A stretch of DNA of 64,000 nt, taken from Aphrophora alni. Lineage: Eukaryota; Arthropoda; Insecta; Hemiptera; Aphrophoridae. Made by a program: the position numbers and the translations under genes. The DNA is taken from contig OY740769.1 of the NCBI GenBank assembly GCA_963513935.1, positions 106,247,762-106,311,761 of the forward strand, given 5' to 3'. A model generated the notes under the pieces. The model was not told the origin of the DNA and did no database searches. It was given only the letters and a program-made list of their open reading frames with translations. Below are positions 1 to 10,401 of this stretch, in pieces. Numbering within the stretch: position 1 is the first letter of the stretch; each line of letters opens with the position of its first letter.

Positions 1-565
1 ACCTACAAAACTATTTATGAATCCAATACACACACTAAACACCTCTACCTCTCTCTCAATACACAAGTGAGCACACACGTACACACAATTTAAAAAAAAT
101 TATTATCCATAACAAATAAAAAAACTCAAAATTTGACTTCTAGCCCCCATAATTCTAGTTAGATATATTGTAGAGACTTTTTTAAGGCACTAAAATTTTT
201 CTTTTTTATGACCTTCAAAATGTTATGCACACAACAGGGGTTGCTATTGGAAAAAATTAACTATAAAAAGAGAGTAAAAACATATTTACCCCATAAAAAG
301 TGAAAGGACTTACCCTACGAGGTTTGACAAAGGTTAGAAGTTTTCATCTCTTCTCGTTCATAAATTACCTAGGGGCTGAAAGATTTTTTTCCATTCTGTA
401 TATAAAAGACTAAATAATTAATGTATGATTAGTAGGTTCACATTGTCTCAACTTTAGATTTTCCTTCTGATATTATAAATTAAGAAAATTTAATTTACTA
501 TCGACTTGTAATTGATATTTAAAATTTATTCAATTCCAATATCGGTCTTAATGGATAATCTATTA
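1..565. other. AT-rich sequence, no gene seen
   Basis: No open frame, RNA gene or repeat was recognised here. It lies downstream, on the minus strand, of the second ZAD exon at 2614-2462, so further exons of that gene could be nearby or beyond the left edge. I did not find a C2H2 zinc-finger pattern in it. Confidence 0.4.
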
Positions 566-1365
566 CAGTAGACTTCCGATAATCCGGCATGTTCGGGACT
601 TTTCCAGTACAGGGTTACCGGAAATGCCGGTTTATCAGCCATTATTGTGTGTGATCGCTGAATCAAAATTCATACAGCGAATACAGCTGCAACATGATGT
701 TAGAAAGAAAATAGTGTATCTTTAACCAGGAACATAAGAATAAATGTTTCAACTTTTAAAAAATACTGTACAGTATAGAACAAAACTTATTTTTTATTGT
801 ATACTAAATTTTAAATACAGTATGTATGTACAACTATAAAAATACATTGACACAACTACAGATGGTCTACAGTAAACTTTCAATTGAAATACAGTATATT
901 AGAGTTTATTTAAGTCCTACAGTAATTTGTAAATTTACAAGTCTCATAAAAATTTAAAAATCTAATGTCCTTTTGTTTTCTAGAATCATTATTCTTTTAA
1001 AAAAATTTATTTCTCACAATATGCAAAACAATGATTTCTGAACAGTTATAACATAAACTTGCTTCAGCAAAAGTTATAAACTTTTTTAATACGTGCCATT
1101 TCAATCCAGCTGATCCGTTCTTTTCTTCCATTTATTCATCGTCCGACTCACAATGAAACAATTGGCGAATTCACCCGAGGAAGCCCAAAGCTCAATGAAC
1201 ACTTCCAAGTATATGTACAAGCACGTTTCAGCCCATAATAACGTAAAACAAATTTATTATGTATGTACAGGTACATAATATTATGTACATACTATATATC
1301 CATGATGGTGCCGGACTATCAGCCGTTCCGGACCATTGAATGTCGGACTTTTGGAAGTCTACTTG
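566..1365. mobile_element. pogo/Tigger-like DNA element with inverted ends and TA target duplication
   Basis: The left end reads CAGTAGACTTCCGATAATCC and the right end is its imperfect inverse (GGAAGTCTACTTG). Both ends have further inverted copies of a 'ccgga(a/c)' rich subterminal stretch. A TA dinucleotide flanks each end (564-565 and 1366-1367), as expected for the Tc1/mariner/pogo superfamily. The CAGTAGACTTCCGATAATCCGGC type of end is typical of pogo/Tigger elements; that assignment comes from family knowledge, not a search. No readable transposase was found in the 800 bp, so it is probably non-autonomous or fully decayed. Confidence 0.6.
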
Positions 1366-2461
1366 TATTTAGATTAAAAACTAAGCTTCCATAGCACAAG
1401 AATTTTGCATTTATTAACTCAATCAAAATTTATTTGATCTTTCTGATTTAAAGTATTTTACTGTGATTTTAGTATTTAGCAAATTTATTTTGTAAGTAAT
1501 ACAAATCTTTGTTATTTTGTCCTTTATTTATTGACTTTCAATTCTTTTTCAGTAAAAAAAAAGGGGGAGAAATTCATGGACACCATAGATGAATATTAGG
1601 TTACAACCTGATCTTGTGCTCAGTAATAAACTAATACAAATAATTAACATATCAATCAAAACAAATAAAACATATAAACAAATGCAGCAGTTCAATGTAC
1701 TACACATTTACAAGAAAAGAAATTTATGCAGAATAGTCTACAACTTAACCCATTAACTTTATATACAAAACACTAAGTGTTTATAATGACTGTAAGTTCT
1801 GTATGGTTGTACAAGAGTGACGAACAAGTGACATTAGGCTCTACTAAAACAAAATCTGATAAGCTTTGTCAAAACTGTAAAAGCAGTTTCTAATGACAAA
1901 AAGGAACAATTACTGACTTGACAAAATAGTATATAAACTCCATATCTCAACTTCTTAGGAACAGTCACATCGAGTCATAGAGATTCCCATTCCGTTTGTA
2001 TATAGATGAATCTTCAGTCACGCCTCAATACCTCGGCAATTGAGATGGCAGAGGATCAGCTGTTGACACAGAAAAGCCTATGACGTAAATGATAGGCTTT
2101 TGAAGTAGTCTGTGCCTGGCTACCTGGAGTGACAATTGGTTTGAAGGGGAATAAGTGAATTAAGATCTCTTTGCGGAATGGAAAAGCACGTATTCCTACA
2201 GAATATCTACCATAGATTAGCTTAACCCTGTCCCTGTATTTAATTAATAAATTACACTTGTAAGCAACCATAATGTGTTACACAACTCACTAAAATAGTA
2301 TTGAAGTTTTATTTTCCAAGGTATTCAGTTCTAACTTGCAAATTTACTAATGTAGATATGAACTTTATATGTCTATTTGAACTTTCCTACAGACTTAAAT
2401 GTTTTTAACACAATGGTATAAAATAAATATATAATAAAAAATATCTACAAAACTCATTTAC
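1366..2461. other. Noncoding sequence with nothing recognised
   Basis: An AT-rich stretch of about 1.1 kb. A 71-codon minus-strand frame at 2056-2271 has no recognisable domain and no splice context that I trust. If the ZAD gene continues leftwards, this is intron between its second and third exons. Confidence 0.4.
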
Positions 2462-2614
2462 CTTAGAAGGTGATTTTCTATCTGTAATCACATCGGCATC
2501 AAAGCACAACTGAAAATGACTATGGAGACATTTGTTTCTAAATTCAAAAAACGATTCTAAAATTTCTTCACAATGTAAACAAAGGTATTGTGGCTTATCA
2601 TCATTTGACGTTAC
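2462..2614 (-). CDS. ZAD zinc-finger protein, exon 2 (second half of ZAD domain)
   Basis: On the minus strand this is a 153-nt, phase-0 exon of 51 codons, with a TTCTAG acceptor before GTAAC and an AAG|GTAAAT donor. The translation contains QYLCLHCEEIL...F.FRNKCLHSH. This is the second half of a ZAD (zinc-finger-associated domain): the C-x2-C pair (CLHC) followed by a helix with aromatic and Cys residues. Exon 1 at 12412-12278 supplies the first CxxC pair (CRLC). Insect ZAD proteins usually continue with C2H2 zinc fingers and act as nuclear DNA-binding regulators; the ZAD mediates dimerisation. The finger exons should lie further along the minus strand, beyond position 1. Phase agreement and the restored four-Cys pattern make the two-exon join convincing. 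Confidence 0.8.
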
Positions 2615-2699
2615 CTAGAACAAAAATACAGAAATAAGAGTTAATAATGACATCTGAAAAAATATAACAATAGTTTTTTTATTTTATTTTTATCAAATA

Positions 2700-3835
2700 C
2701 CAAATTATAATCTGATGCTAAAGTCTAATAAAACTATTAGAATGGGGGGTGTGGCGGTTTATATACATTCTCAAATTGATTATTGAATGTTTGTTTTCAA
2801 TCGATTGAGTCTTTTCTTGAGGAATTAAGTGATTATTTTATACAAACTGAGGAAACTAAATCGCCAAAAAATTTGATAATGATTGGTGATATAAATATTA
2901 ATACCTTAGAGGAATGTAAAGGTTCAAATGATTATAAAATATTAATGAGTAGTTTTGGCCTAGAATCTTTGGTGAAGCAGCCTACCCGAATTGTAGAGGA
3001 TTCAAAAACTTGTATTGACCTTGTTTTTGTTAGAATTTTAAATAAGATTAGAATAAATGTGGAAGCATACATAATTGAATCACATGTTTCTGATCATTTC
3101 ATGACATTGTTGACTTTGAGGGAAGGGGAGTTGACTTCATCGGGTAAACAGATAATCTCTTATCGCATCAATTATGAGCGTTTAAATAGTGCTATTGATA
3201 GCATAGATTGGACCGATGTCTATCAATAACTTAATGCATGTCTTGCCTATTCTAAATTTATTGGAATATTATTAGACTTAATATCTAAAGTAACATATGT
3301 ATGTTATAATACTAAGAAATTCACAAAAATTCCTTTTGACGATCGTGAGTCAACGAGAATGGTCACTGACAACTCGCGTCGTCCGTATATGTATGTTTTT
3401 AATTGTGTTTTTTTTTTAATGTGAATTATTATGTGTCGTTAAGTGTTTCTATGTGTTTTTATATTTGAAAATGACTGACAAATAGTCGAAACGCGTCATA
3501 TAAGACAGTGTAAACTACAAGTAAAGATTGTTCGACGGTAACACCTTAATACAAGGTAATTAAATAGTAATAACTGTTTACAAAGTAGAAAATCTCCAGG
3601 AATTGATGGTGTTAGCTCTACTATGGTAAAACTTACTTATCGTAAATTTATCGATGTCTTGCTATACGTTTTTAATTTTAGTTTTGGTTCTAGCATTTTC
3701 CCTGACCAACTCAAACAAGCCGTAGTGATTCCTATTCATAAGAAAGGCTCTACTAATGTATGTAATATTTTAGACCAATATCCCTTGTTTCAACCTTTTC
3801 AAAAATACTCGAAAAAAATATGAAAGGTAAATTGA
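2700..3835 (+). pseudogene. Decayed non-LTR retrotransposon: endonuclease and RT start
   Basis: A frame ending at 3229 encodes the C-terminal half of an apurinic-type endonuclease (EEP). It shows LIMIGDININ, the CIDLVFV stretch and the final SDHF motif; GGVAVYIH can be read just upstream at about 2743. After a non-coding insertion, a second frame (about 3590-3780) shows KSPGIDGVS and FPDQLKQAVVIPIHKKG, the first conserved blocks of a CR1/jockey-type reverse transcriptase. That frame then shifts and stops. The catalytic RT motifs are missing. The intervening 3240-3590 contains a stretch ending GTCGAAACGCGTC that resembles the hammerhead 3' half at 25980, so another small element may have inserted here. 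Confidence 0.75.
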
Positions 3836-3879
3836 TAAGTTATTTTTTTTAAAATAACTTTTTTTAGTAGTAACCAATA

Positions 3880-5600
3880 TGGTGACAGAGTCATATTTAA
3901 CCGCTTGAACAATGAACTGAAAAGGCGAATAAGCGAAGAAAAAATATGCATCCATACAAAGTTTCCTCGGTAACCTCACTGCTGGTGCTAACACAGACTA
4001 TTAGCTTTGGAAGGCAGCTAAACGTCTAAAACGTCCATTGTTATCTGATCTACCACTGCATACACTAGACGGTAGCAAAATTGGAGACCTGAAACAAAAA
4101 GCAAGTCTCTTTGCCGAGCATTTGTCCAACGTTTTCAAGCCATTCTCAGAGATGTGTAGTGATGAAAAAACTACTCTCCATGATAAGGTGGATGATGTGG
4201 AAATACCGTCTGTTACTACGGATGAATTGAAGCTTGTGTGTAAACATAACCTTCATGACAAAAAGCTCCTGGGTATGACCTCATTACTGGAAGGATAATA
4301 AAAGAGTTCCCAGACTGTGCGTTCAAGAAACTCCAACTCATTATCAATTCCTGCTTTACTCCGAAATGTGTTCCCAAGCACTGGAAAATTGCGGAAGTAA
4401 TTGTAATCCCAAAGCCAGGCAAACCACCCATGGATGTGATGTCCTATCGACCCATATCTCTGCTACCCATAATGTCAAAAATCTTTGAGAGACTACTCTT
4501 AGAAAGACTTATGAATATTATTAAAGCTAGGAAACTGATACCTAACCATCAATTTGGCTTCCGCAATAGACACTCAACTATTAATCAAGTTCATCGGATA
4601 ACCAATATGGTGGAAAAAGTGTTGGAAGAAAGACAGATTTGCTCGGCAATCTTTCTTGATGTGGCTCAAGCTTACGATAAGGTATGGCATGAAGGGCTGT
4701 TGTTCAAGCTGCACAGAGATCTACCCAAACAATACTTCGAAATTCTGAAAGCATATTTGGCTGGAAGATCCTTCCGTGTGCGATATGGAACCGAAAACTC
4801 AGACATGAAGGCTATATCAGTAGCAGTACCCCAAGGAAGTGTTCTTGGTCCAACACTATACCTGCGGTATACAAGTGATATTACCTTAACTAATGATACC
4901 ATACTGGCCACCTTTGCGAATGACACTGCTATCTTTGCTGTAGACAACACGATATTAGGTGCTACAAATAAACTACAAAATGCTGTGAATAATGTTTGTA
5001 ATTGGACTAAAAAATGGCGCACTAAGCTCAATGAAACCAAGTCTACGCACATAAACTTCATCTATCGTAAAGTGGATAATCTACCAATTACCATCAACAA
5101 TCAAGTCGTTCCACATGTCAACACTGCTAAGTATCTTGGCATGAATTTAGATTCAAAGCTTAAATGGAAAGAACATGTATTGAAAAAGAAGGACGAACTT
5201 AATATTAAATACAGGAAATTCTACTGGCTGCTTGGTCGAAATTCGGAGTTAACAATTGCAAAAAAATTATTGCTGTACAAACAGATTTTCAGGCCCGTGT
5301 GGTCGTTCGTATGGCATACAATTGTGGGGATGCACTATGATAACAAATGCTGAAATCATACAAACTTTTCAAAATAAAGTACTGTGTGGGATTGTAAACG
5401 CACCTTGGTTCAGACGTAATGATGATCTACACCTCGACTTGCGAATGGTATTAGTGGCTGAGGTTATCAGGAAATATGCCCTCAGTCGTGAGAAAAAGGT
5501 TAGAGGATCATGAGAACATCGAAATGGAAGCTGTCCTGGATGTTTGCAACAACATCCGAAGGCTTAAGAAACCAACACATTGTGATTTTGTGATGATGAC
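3880..5600 (+). pseudogene. Jockey-like non-LTR retrotransposon, reverse transcriptase (broken)
   Basis: Homology starts near FNRLNNELKRRI (about 3897) and continues through LWKAAKRLKRP, DGSKIGDLKQKASLFAEHL and, after a frameshift near 4290, into a 307-codon frame at 4430-5353. The latter has YRPISLLP, the motif A region IFLDVAQAYDKVWHEGL, VPQGSVLGPTLY and the catalytic box written FANDTAIF. In jockey RTs this box is F/Y-A-D-D, so the first catalytic Asp is Asn here, an inactivating change. Another frameshift near 5330 leads to GCTMITNAEIIQTFQNKVL, the jockey C-terminal region. It abuts copia sequence at about 5600. The element is 5'-truncated with no endonuclease attached. Confidence 0.88.
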
Positions 5601-5617
5601 TGTTGAAATGGGATAAT

Positions 5618-7050
5618 AATTCCAGAAATTTATGAAGAAGCAGTAAACACTAATCAAAGTAAAGATTGGAAACAAACCATAGACAATGAGATTAAATCTT
5701 TAAAAGAAAACGAAACTTGGGAGGAGTTGACAAATTTGCCTGAAGGAAAGAAGGCTATTCCTAGCAAGTGGGTTTACAAGGTGAAAATGAACCCTGATGG
5801 AAATGTTGATAAGTACAAAGCAAGATTAGTCATTAAAGGATTCAATCAACATTATGGTATTGACTACAAAGAAACCTTTAGCCCAGTAGCTAAAAGGAAT
5901 ACAATTCAATCAATGTTAAGTATTGCAGCAAGTGAAGGTTTACATTTGATGCAGTTTGATGTATCAGTCTTGTATGGTGAACTAGAAGAGGCGATATACA
6001 TGCAACAACCTGAAGACTACAAAGATAACACGAATCATGTTTGTAAACTAAAGTGAAGTTTGTATGGACTGAAACAAGCACCAAGATGTTGGGCGAAGCA
6101 CTTTGGAGGATTTCTTTCTGCAAAAGGATTTAAATCTAGTCCTGCAGATCAATGTTTCTATGTAAAAGAGAGTAACGGCAGAAAAATGTTTGTTGCGTTA
6201 TATCTAAATGATGGACTGGTGATGGCAACAAATAAGGAAGATATTGAATTTTTCTTGCAAGATATGAAGAATGAGTTCAAGATAACAGCAAAATCTGTGT
6301 CATACTTTCTAAGTATTGAAATTGAACGCATGAAAAATTGAGAAATCAAAATCGGTCAGAAAGTTTATGCAGAAAAATTCTTCAGCAGTTAATTTTCAAG
6401 ATAATAAGCCTGTATCTACACCAATATTAAGAGAACCAGTGACACCTTACTCTGATAAGGAAAATTACAAGAAAAGTAGCTTCCCTTACAGACAAGCAGT
6501 TGGAGCATTAATGTATTTGATGATAGGATTAAGACTAGATTTGCTAACAGTGTTAGTATTCTTTCAAGAACAATTGAGTCGCCTACAGAAGAAGATGTTA
6601 TACGCCTAAAGAGAGTACTGAGATACGTCAAAGGAACTATTGACTTAGGCATTATCTACCATCCAAATTCAAGAAGTGGTGTTTGGAGTGTTACAGCGAT
6701 ACTGAAGCAACAAAATAAATAATTTGGTTGAAGAGACTTTTTCAAGGAATGACTAAACTTGAAGATCCAGTACTAAAAGTGGACAGTTAAGCAACAGTGA
6801 AACTAGTTCACAATCCTGAGTTTCATAAAAGAATGAAACACATAAGGATTAAAAGTACTTTTTTGTTCGAGAACAAGTCATGGACAGAGAGCTAAGAGTG
6901 GAGTACATTCCTACCGAGAATCAGTGGACAGATATGATGACAAAACTTCGAGCTAAAACAAGACTGCTTACTCTATGTCAAAAGATGGGCATTGTATGAT
7001 GGATTGTTGTGAAGGCTTTTGGCTTGTATAAAATTTAACAAAAGGGAAAG
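5618..7050 (+). pseudogene. Ty1/copia retrotransposon, RT-RNase H region, 5'-truncated and broken
   Basis: The frame opens at about 5618 (PEIYEEAV) and shows the copia RT core: WVYKVKMNPDG, KARLVIKGF, DYKETFSPVAK, then after a stop at 6054 SLYGLKQAPRCW. The catalytic YVDD is written YLND (in LYLNDGLVMAT), so the first Asp of the pair is lost. Later pieces match copia RNase H (RQAVGALMYL, RVLRYVKGT, and near 6880-6990 RVEYIPTENQWTDMMTK). Several stops and shifts separate the pieces. Gag, protease and integrase are absent, as is any 5' LTR. A purine-rich tract, AAAAGGGAAAG, at 7040-7050 sits directly before the LTR, as a polypurine tract should. Confidence 0.88.
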
Positions 7051-7323
7051 TGTTGTAGTATCTAGACTAAATACTCTTCTATGTTTGTTTAATTAGTTAT
7101 CATATGTAATATTGTTATTAACATATGATTTATTTTTATATACATTGTTTAAGCAATGTTTTAATCTGAACTCTTAAAGTTGTTTTAAAGTTGTTTGAAT
7201 TATAAAAGATTTGAAAGTCTTCTAAATTAAAGTTTATTTATATTTATTACAAACAAATCGTTTTCCTTTTTATGTATAACGTGTTTAAAAGATCATTAAT
7301 CAGTTACAATAATTTACAACAAA
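7051..7323 (+). repeat. 3' LTR of the copia element
   Basis: It starts TGTTGTAGTATC immediately after the polypurine tract at 7040-7050; TGTTG is a usual start for copia LTRs. The sequence has a GTTAT/ATAAC-rich U3 and an AATTAAAG-like poly(A) region. The right end is uncertain; TTACAACA near 7323 is the best CA end I can see. No second copy exists in the window to confirm it. Confidence 0.6.
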
Positions 7324-8999
7324 ATTTACATCCCTACCAACCAACATAATTTTTTTTTTTTTAATGATATTTGTGAAAGTACTTAAATGCACATAGTCTT
7401 GGTTGTCCTAGATATGATAAACACTCATATATAGCATACTTTGTTTTTTTCCTTCAGATGAACATTGTCGGCCCTTTTCTTAGGAGATTCCGTTATTGTT
7501 ATATCATTTTTTTACTATTTTAGTTATTGTGTGTCCAGCAGGTCACAGATGTGGACTTGGAGTTGGAGAATTTGGAAAGTCAGGTATAAGAGAATCAACA
7601 ACTGATTGGGTGTACTAGATACTAGATGGAATACACCAAACTACAAACCTGAATCCCTATAAAACATCCATGTTAGACACTCCATAATAAACACTACACA
7701 TATCCGTACACAAAGCAAATAATGGCAATTGATGACATTGATATGTTATTGCACGCAGATCTCCACACATTAAATTCTAACACTAAAACAAGGTCACAAG
7801 GAAGAGTTTGAAAAAGGAGAAGAATAGTAGACTTTGTTTCTAGTTATTTTAGTTCTTACTAGCTGAGATGTTTTGTCTGCCTTGTTACAAGTGTCTGTTC
7901 ACATAGACACAAATTTGTTCTTTCTCACATGTTTTATTACACTTCAATACAACCTCATATCTGATATTATTTATTATTATTTTGTATGTAAGAAAATTTG
8001 GTAACCTAACCTAATCCATTTAAATGCAATTTTAAGTTGCAGGCACTTAATAGATTAATTCAACAAAAGCATAAAATATAAACTCTGCTCTTGAATAACA
8101 GACCAGTTGAATAAAGTCAAAGGGTATCTTGTCTATCAGCGGGAGTTTGCTTTTTTAACAAAATTGTCTCATTTGATGGTATAAAAGTGATACATATCAC
8201 TAGGTTAGAATGTTACATATATTACAAACGCCGATGTAGCTTTTACCCGCTTTTTGGACCAAGAAATCCTTTAAAGTAGGCTACTATTTTTGATAATCAT
8301 TGAATTTGAGAAAATCCAGTCAAACACAAACAAAAAAGTCAAATTAAAGACATTTTACATATAATTTATGACCGAAACAATGCCAATAACTACCAAGTTA
8401 CCTTCACTCTTTTATGAGCCAAAACAGCCCTTAAGGGTAGGCTATTATTTAAAAACCTTTGATACTCTTCTAAAACCTTGATTTTGTGCAAAACTAGTTA
8501 AACAAAAATTGATATTATATCAAAGTTTACATAGATTACAAAAAATCAAACTAAAAGCATTCACCCTTTTATGGGGTTTTTTAAACTCTTAGTTTTGAAA
8601 AAACCCCTCAAACTGGATAAGCTATTTAACTTTTCCAGTACCGGTAGCCTATAAATGCTTCGTAAACACTCACTAATCTATGAGTTTTGAAAGAGCTATT
8701 GAAGCTTGAATATCTGATTCATCTCATTGTATTCTAGGTGACTCAAAATCGGGATGTTTAGTATTTAGATATATCTGTAGGCCTATTGCTGTAAAATTAA
8801 TACTAAATCAATATTTTCCCTAGTTATCTTCCAATATTAAGCCTATTTATTTAGTTAACTATGATTTTGTCCTATCTCATTTCTACTGAATGTATTGCCT
8901 ACTATTATTTGAACAGAAATTCACCTCCAAGAAATTCCAGGGCTAACATGCAACTTCTAGAAAGAATGTGGGGTTTATATATGGTACATATAGGGTAGT
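7324..8999. other. Intronic noncoding sequence, nothing recognised
   Basis: About 1.7 kb of AT-rich sequence within the long intron of the ZAD gene. No long open frame, terminal repeats or RNA gene were recognised on either strand. Confidence 0.4.
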
Positions 9000-9623
9000 G
9001 GTAAATATCGGTTCTAGATCGTCCTTAGATTGTTCTATAAAAAATCATGAAAATGAAGTATTTACCTTCTAATGAAAGGATCAGATCATATTATTTGACA
9101 CAATAAACATTTCAAGTCCCAAAATGCATTTCTTCACTGATAAATAACACATAGAAAACAAGAGAATACAGCTGTTAAGTTAAAGTGTAATTAGTGAAAC
9201 CGAATGTTTATAATTATGTATGACTACTTTAGTGTATTTGTTATGATTATCTTATTTTTTCAAAATTAGATCATTTTTAATTTCGTAAGAAACTTTTAAA
9301 GTCAGAAAATGCATTAGTGTATAAGAAAATAGGAATATTAAAGTATAGAAATTGACTTTACAATTAGTAGGCTAGTGTCTAAGTTGTGTAAGTTATAAAA
9401 TGGGATCTAAACAACATCGGCGAGGTCTGCACTTTTGTAAACGTTTTATTCTTTTCACACCTATAAATGAAACAAAAGTAGGATACATGTTTACACAGAA
9501 GCACTTGAGGTCTATATTTTTTTTATTGGGGTTGTACAGCTAAAAGCAAACGTAACAAACAAAGTGTGGGGCCCCTTATTTCCTATCCACCGCAGGCACA
9601 TTCCTACTCTGAGGATACTGTAC

Positions 9624-9800
9624 ATAACGTGAGATCAAGTCAGGTAGCTATATATAACTACCTCACTTGACCTAATAAAGACGTAAATTACATAACGCAA
9701 GGTCAAATCAGGTGGTTTTATATATATATAGCTACCTGACGGCCTAATAAAAACATAAATTATATAACGTGAATTCAAGCCAGGTGGCTATATGATCATA
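9624..9800. repeat. Tandem repeat, ~70-bp unit, 2.5 copies
   Basis: Units begin ATAACG at 9624, 9692 and 9764 (spacing 68 and 72). Each contains GTCA(A)GTCAGGT(A/G)GCTATAT, and the first two continue through CTACCT...GACCTAATAAA, making a small hairpin in each unit. Confidence 0.7.
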
Positions 9801-9872
9801 GATGCAGTGACTTGATGAACATAGTCATTAGTATTAATGTTGGCATTCATAACCTACTAAACTGGAATTCGT

Positions 9873-9996
9873 ACTTTTGTAGATATCATTTTCAATTAAA
9901 GTAATGCGAATTTTGGAACTTGAAATGTTTATCTACTTTTGTAGATATCATTTTCTATTAAAGTAATGCGAATTTTGGAACTTGAAATGTTTATTG
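9873..9996. repeat. 62-bp tandem duplication
   Basis: ACTTTTGTAGATATCATTTTC followed by ATTAAAGTAATGCGAATTTTGG is repeated at a spacing of exactly 62 nt (starts 9873 and 9935) with one substitution seen. The second copy runs into the right arm of the inverted-repeat element, so it is a recent local duplication next to that arm. Confidence 0.8.
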
Positions 9997-10150
9997 TGCC
10001 ACATAATCCTTTCATTAGAAGGTAAATACTTTGTTTTCATAATTTTTTATAGAAAAATCGAATGATGATCTAGAACCAATATTTACCCATATAGCCACCT
10101 TACCTGACCTACACGTAAATTTAAAAAAAAAAAGAATAAATTGTGTGTAT

Positions 10151-10216
10151 GCCTTTCCAAAGTGGTCACCCATCATAGTACTAACCACGCTCAATGTTGC
10201 TTGACTTCGGTGATCT
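10151..10216 (-). pseudogene. 5S rRNA-derived fragment (3' half, with internal promoter)
   Basis: Read on the minus strand, the sequence runs AGATCACCGAAGTCAAGCAA, then CATTGAGCGTGGTTAGTACT, then ATGATGGGTGACCACTTTGG. This matches the second half of eukaryotic 5S rRNA (helix III, then the box A / box C internal promoter and loop E region) with a few changes. The first about 45 nt of 5S are not recognisable, and a T-rich tract follows on the same strand. It is therefore a 5S pseudogene or the remnant of a 5S-derived SINE, not a functional gene. It sits in the short gap between two inverted-repeat DNA elements. Confidence 0.8.
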
Positions 10217-10401
10217 AAAAATACATTGAATTCTGTAGTTTTGAAATAGTGATTTTCGGTGAAAAAGTTAGCTCCGCATTGAAAACTTATTTTATTATTA
10301 ATAAATAAGGTACGTAGAACATAATGTTTAAAAAAATCACCAAAAAGAATAGTTGGAGTTTGGAAATAATTACACTTCAAAAATGTCTTGCAACACCTAA
10401 T

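Larger units (their letters stand above)
9001..10087. mobile_element. Inverted-repeat DNA element with ~125-bp arms
   Basis: The left arm (9001-9127) and right arm (9963-10087) are near-identical in opposite orientation. Examples are GTAAATATCGGTTCTAGATC against GATCTAGAACCAATATTTAC, and TATTTACCTTCTAATGAAAG against CTTTCATTAGAAGGTAAATA. The interior has no transposase. Its ends (GGTAAAT...) resemble those of the next element at 10402-12113, so the two may be one family. A tandem array (9624-9800) and a 62-bp duplication lie inside. Superfamily is unknown. Confidence 0.7.

Noticed and set aside
10015..10380. 121-codon minus-strand open frame
   Set aside because: Its middle part is translated 5S rRNA-derived sequence and its ends lie in DNA-element arm and flank; not a protein gene.
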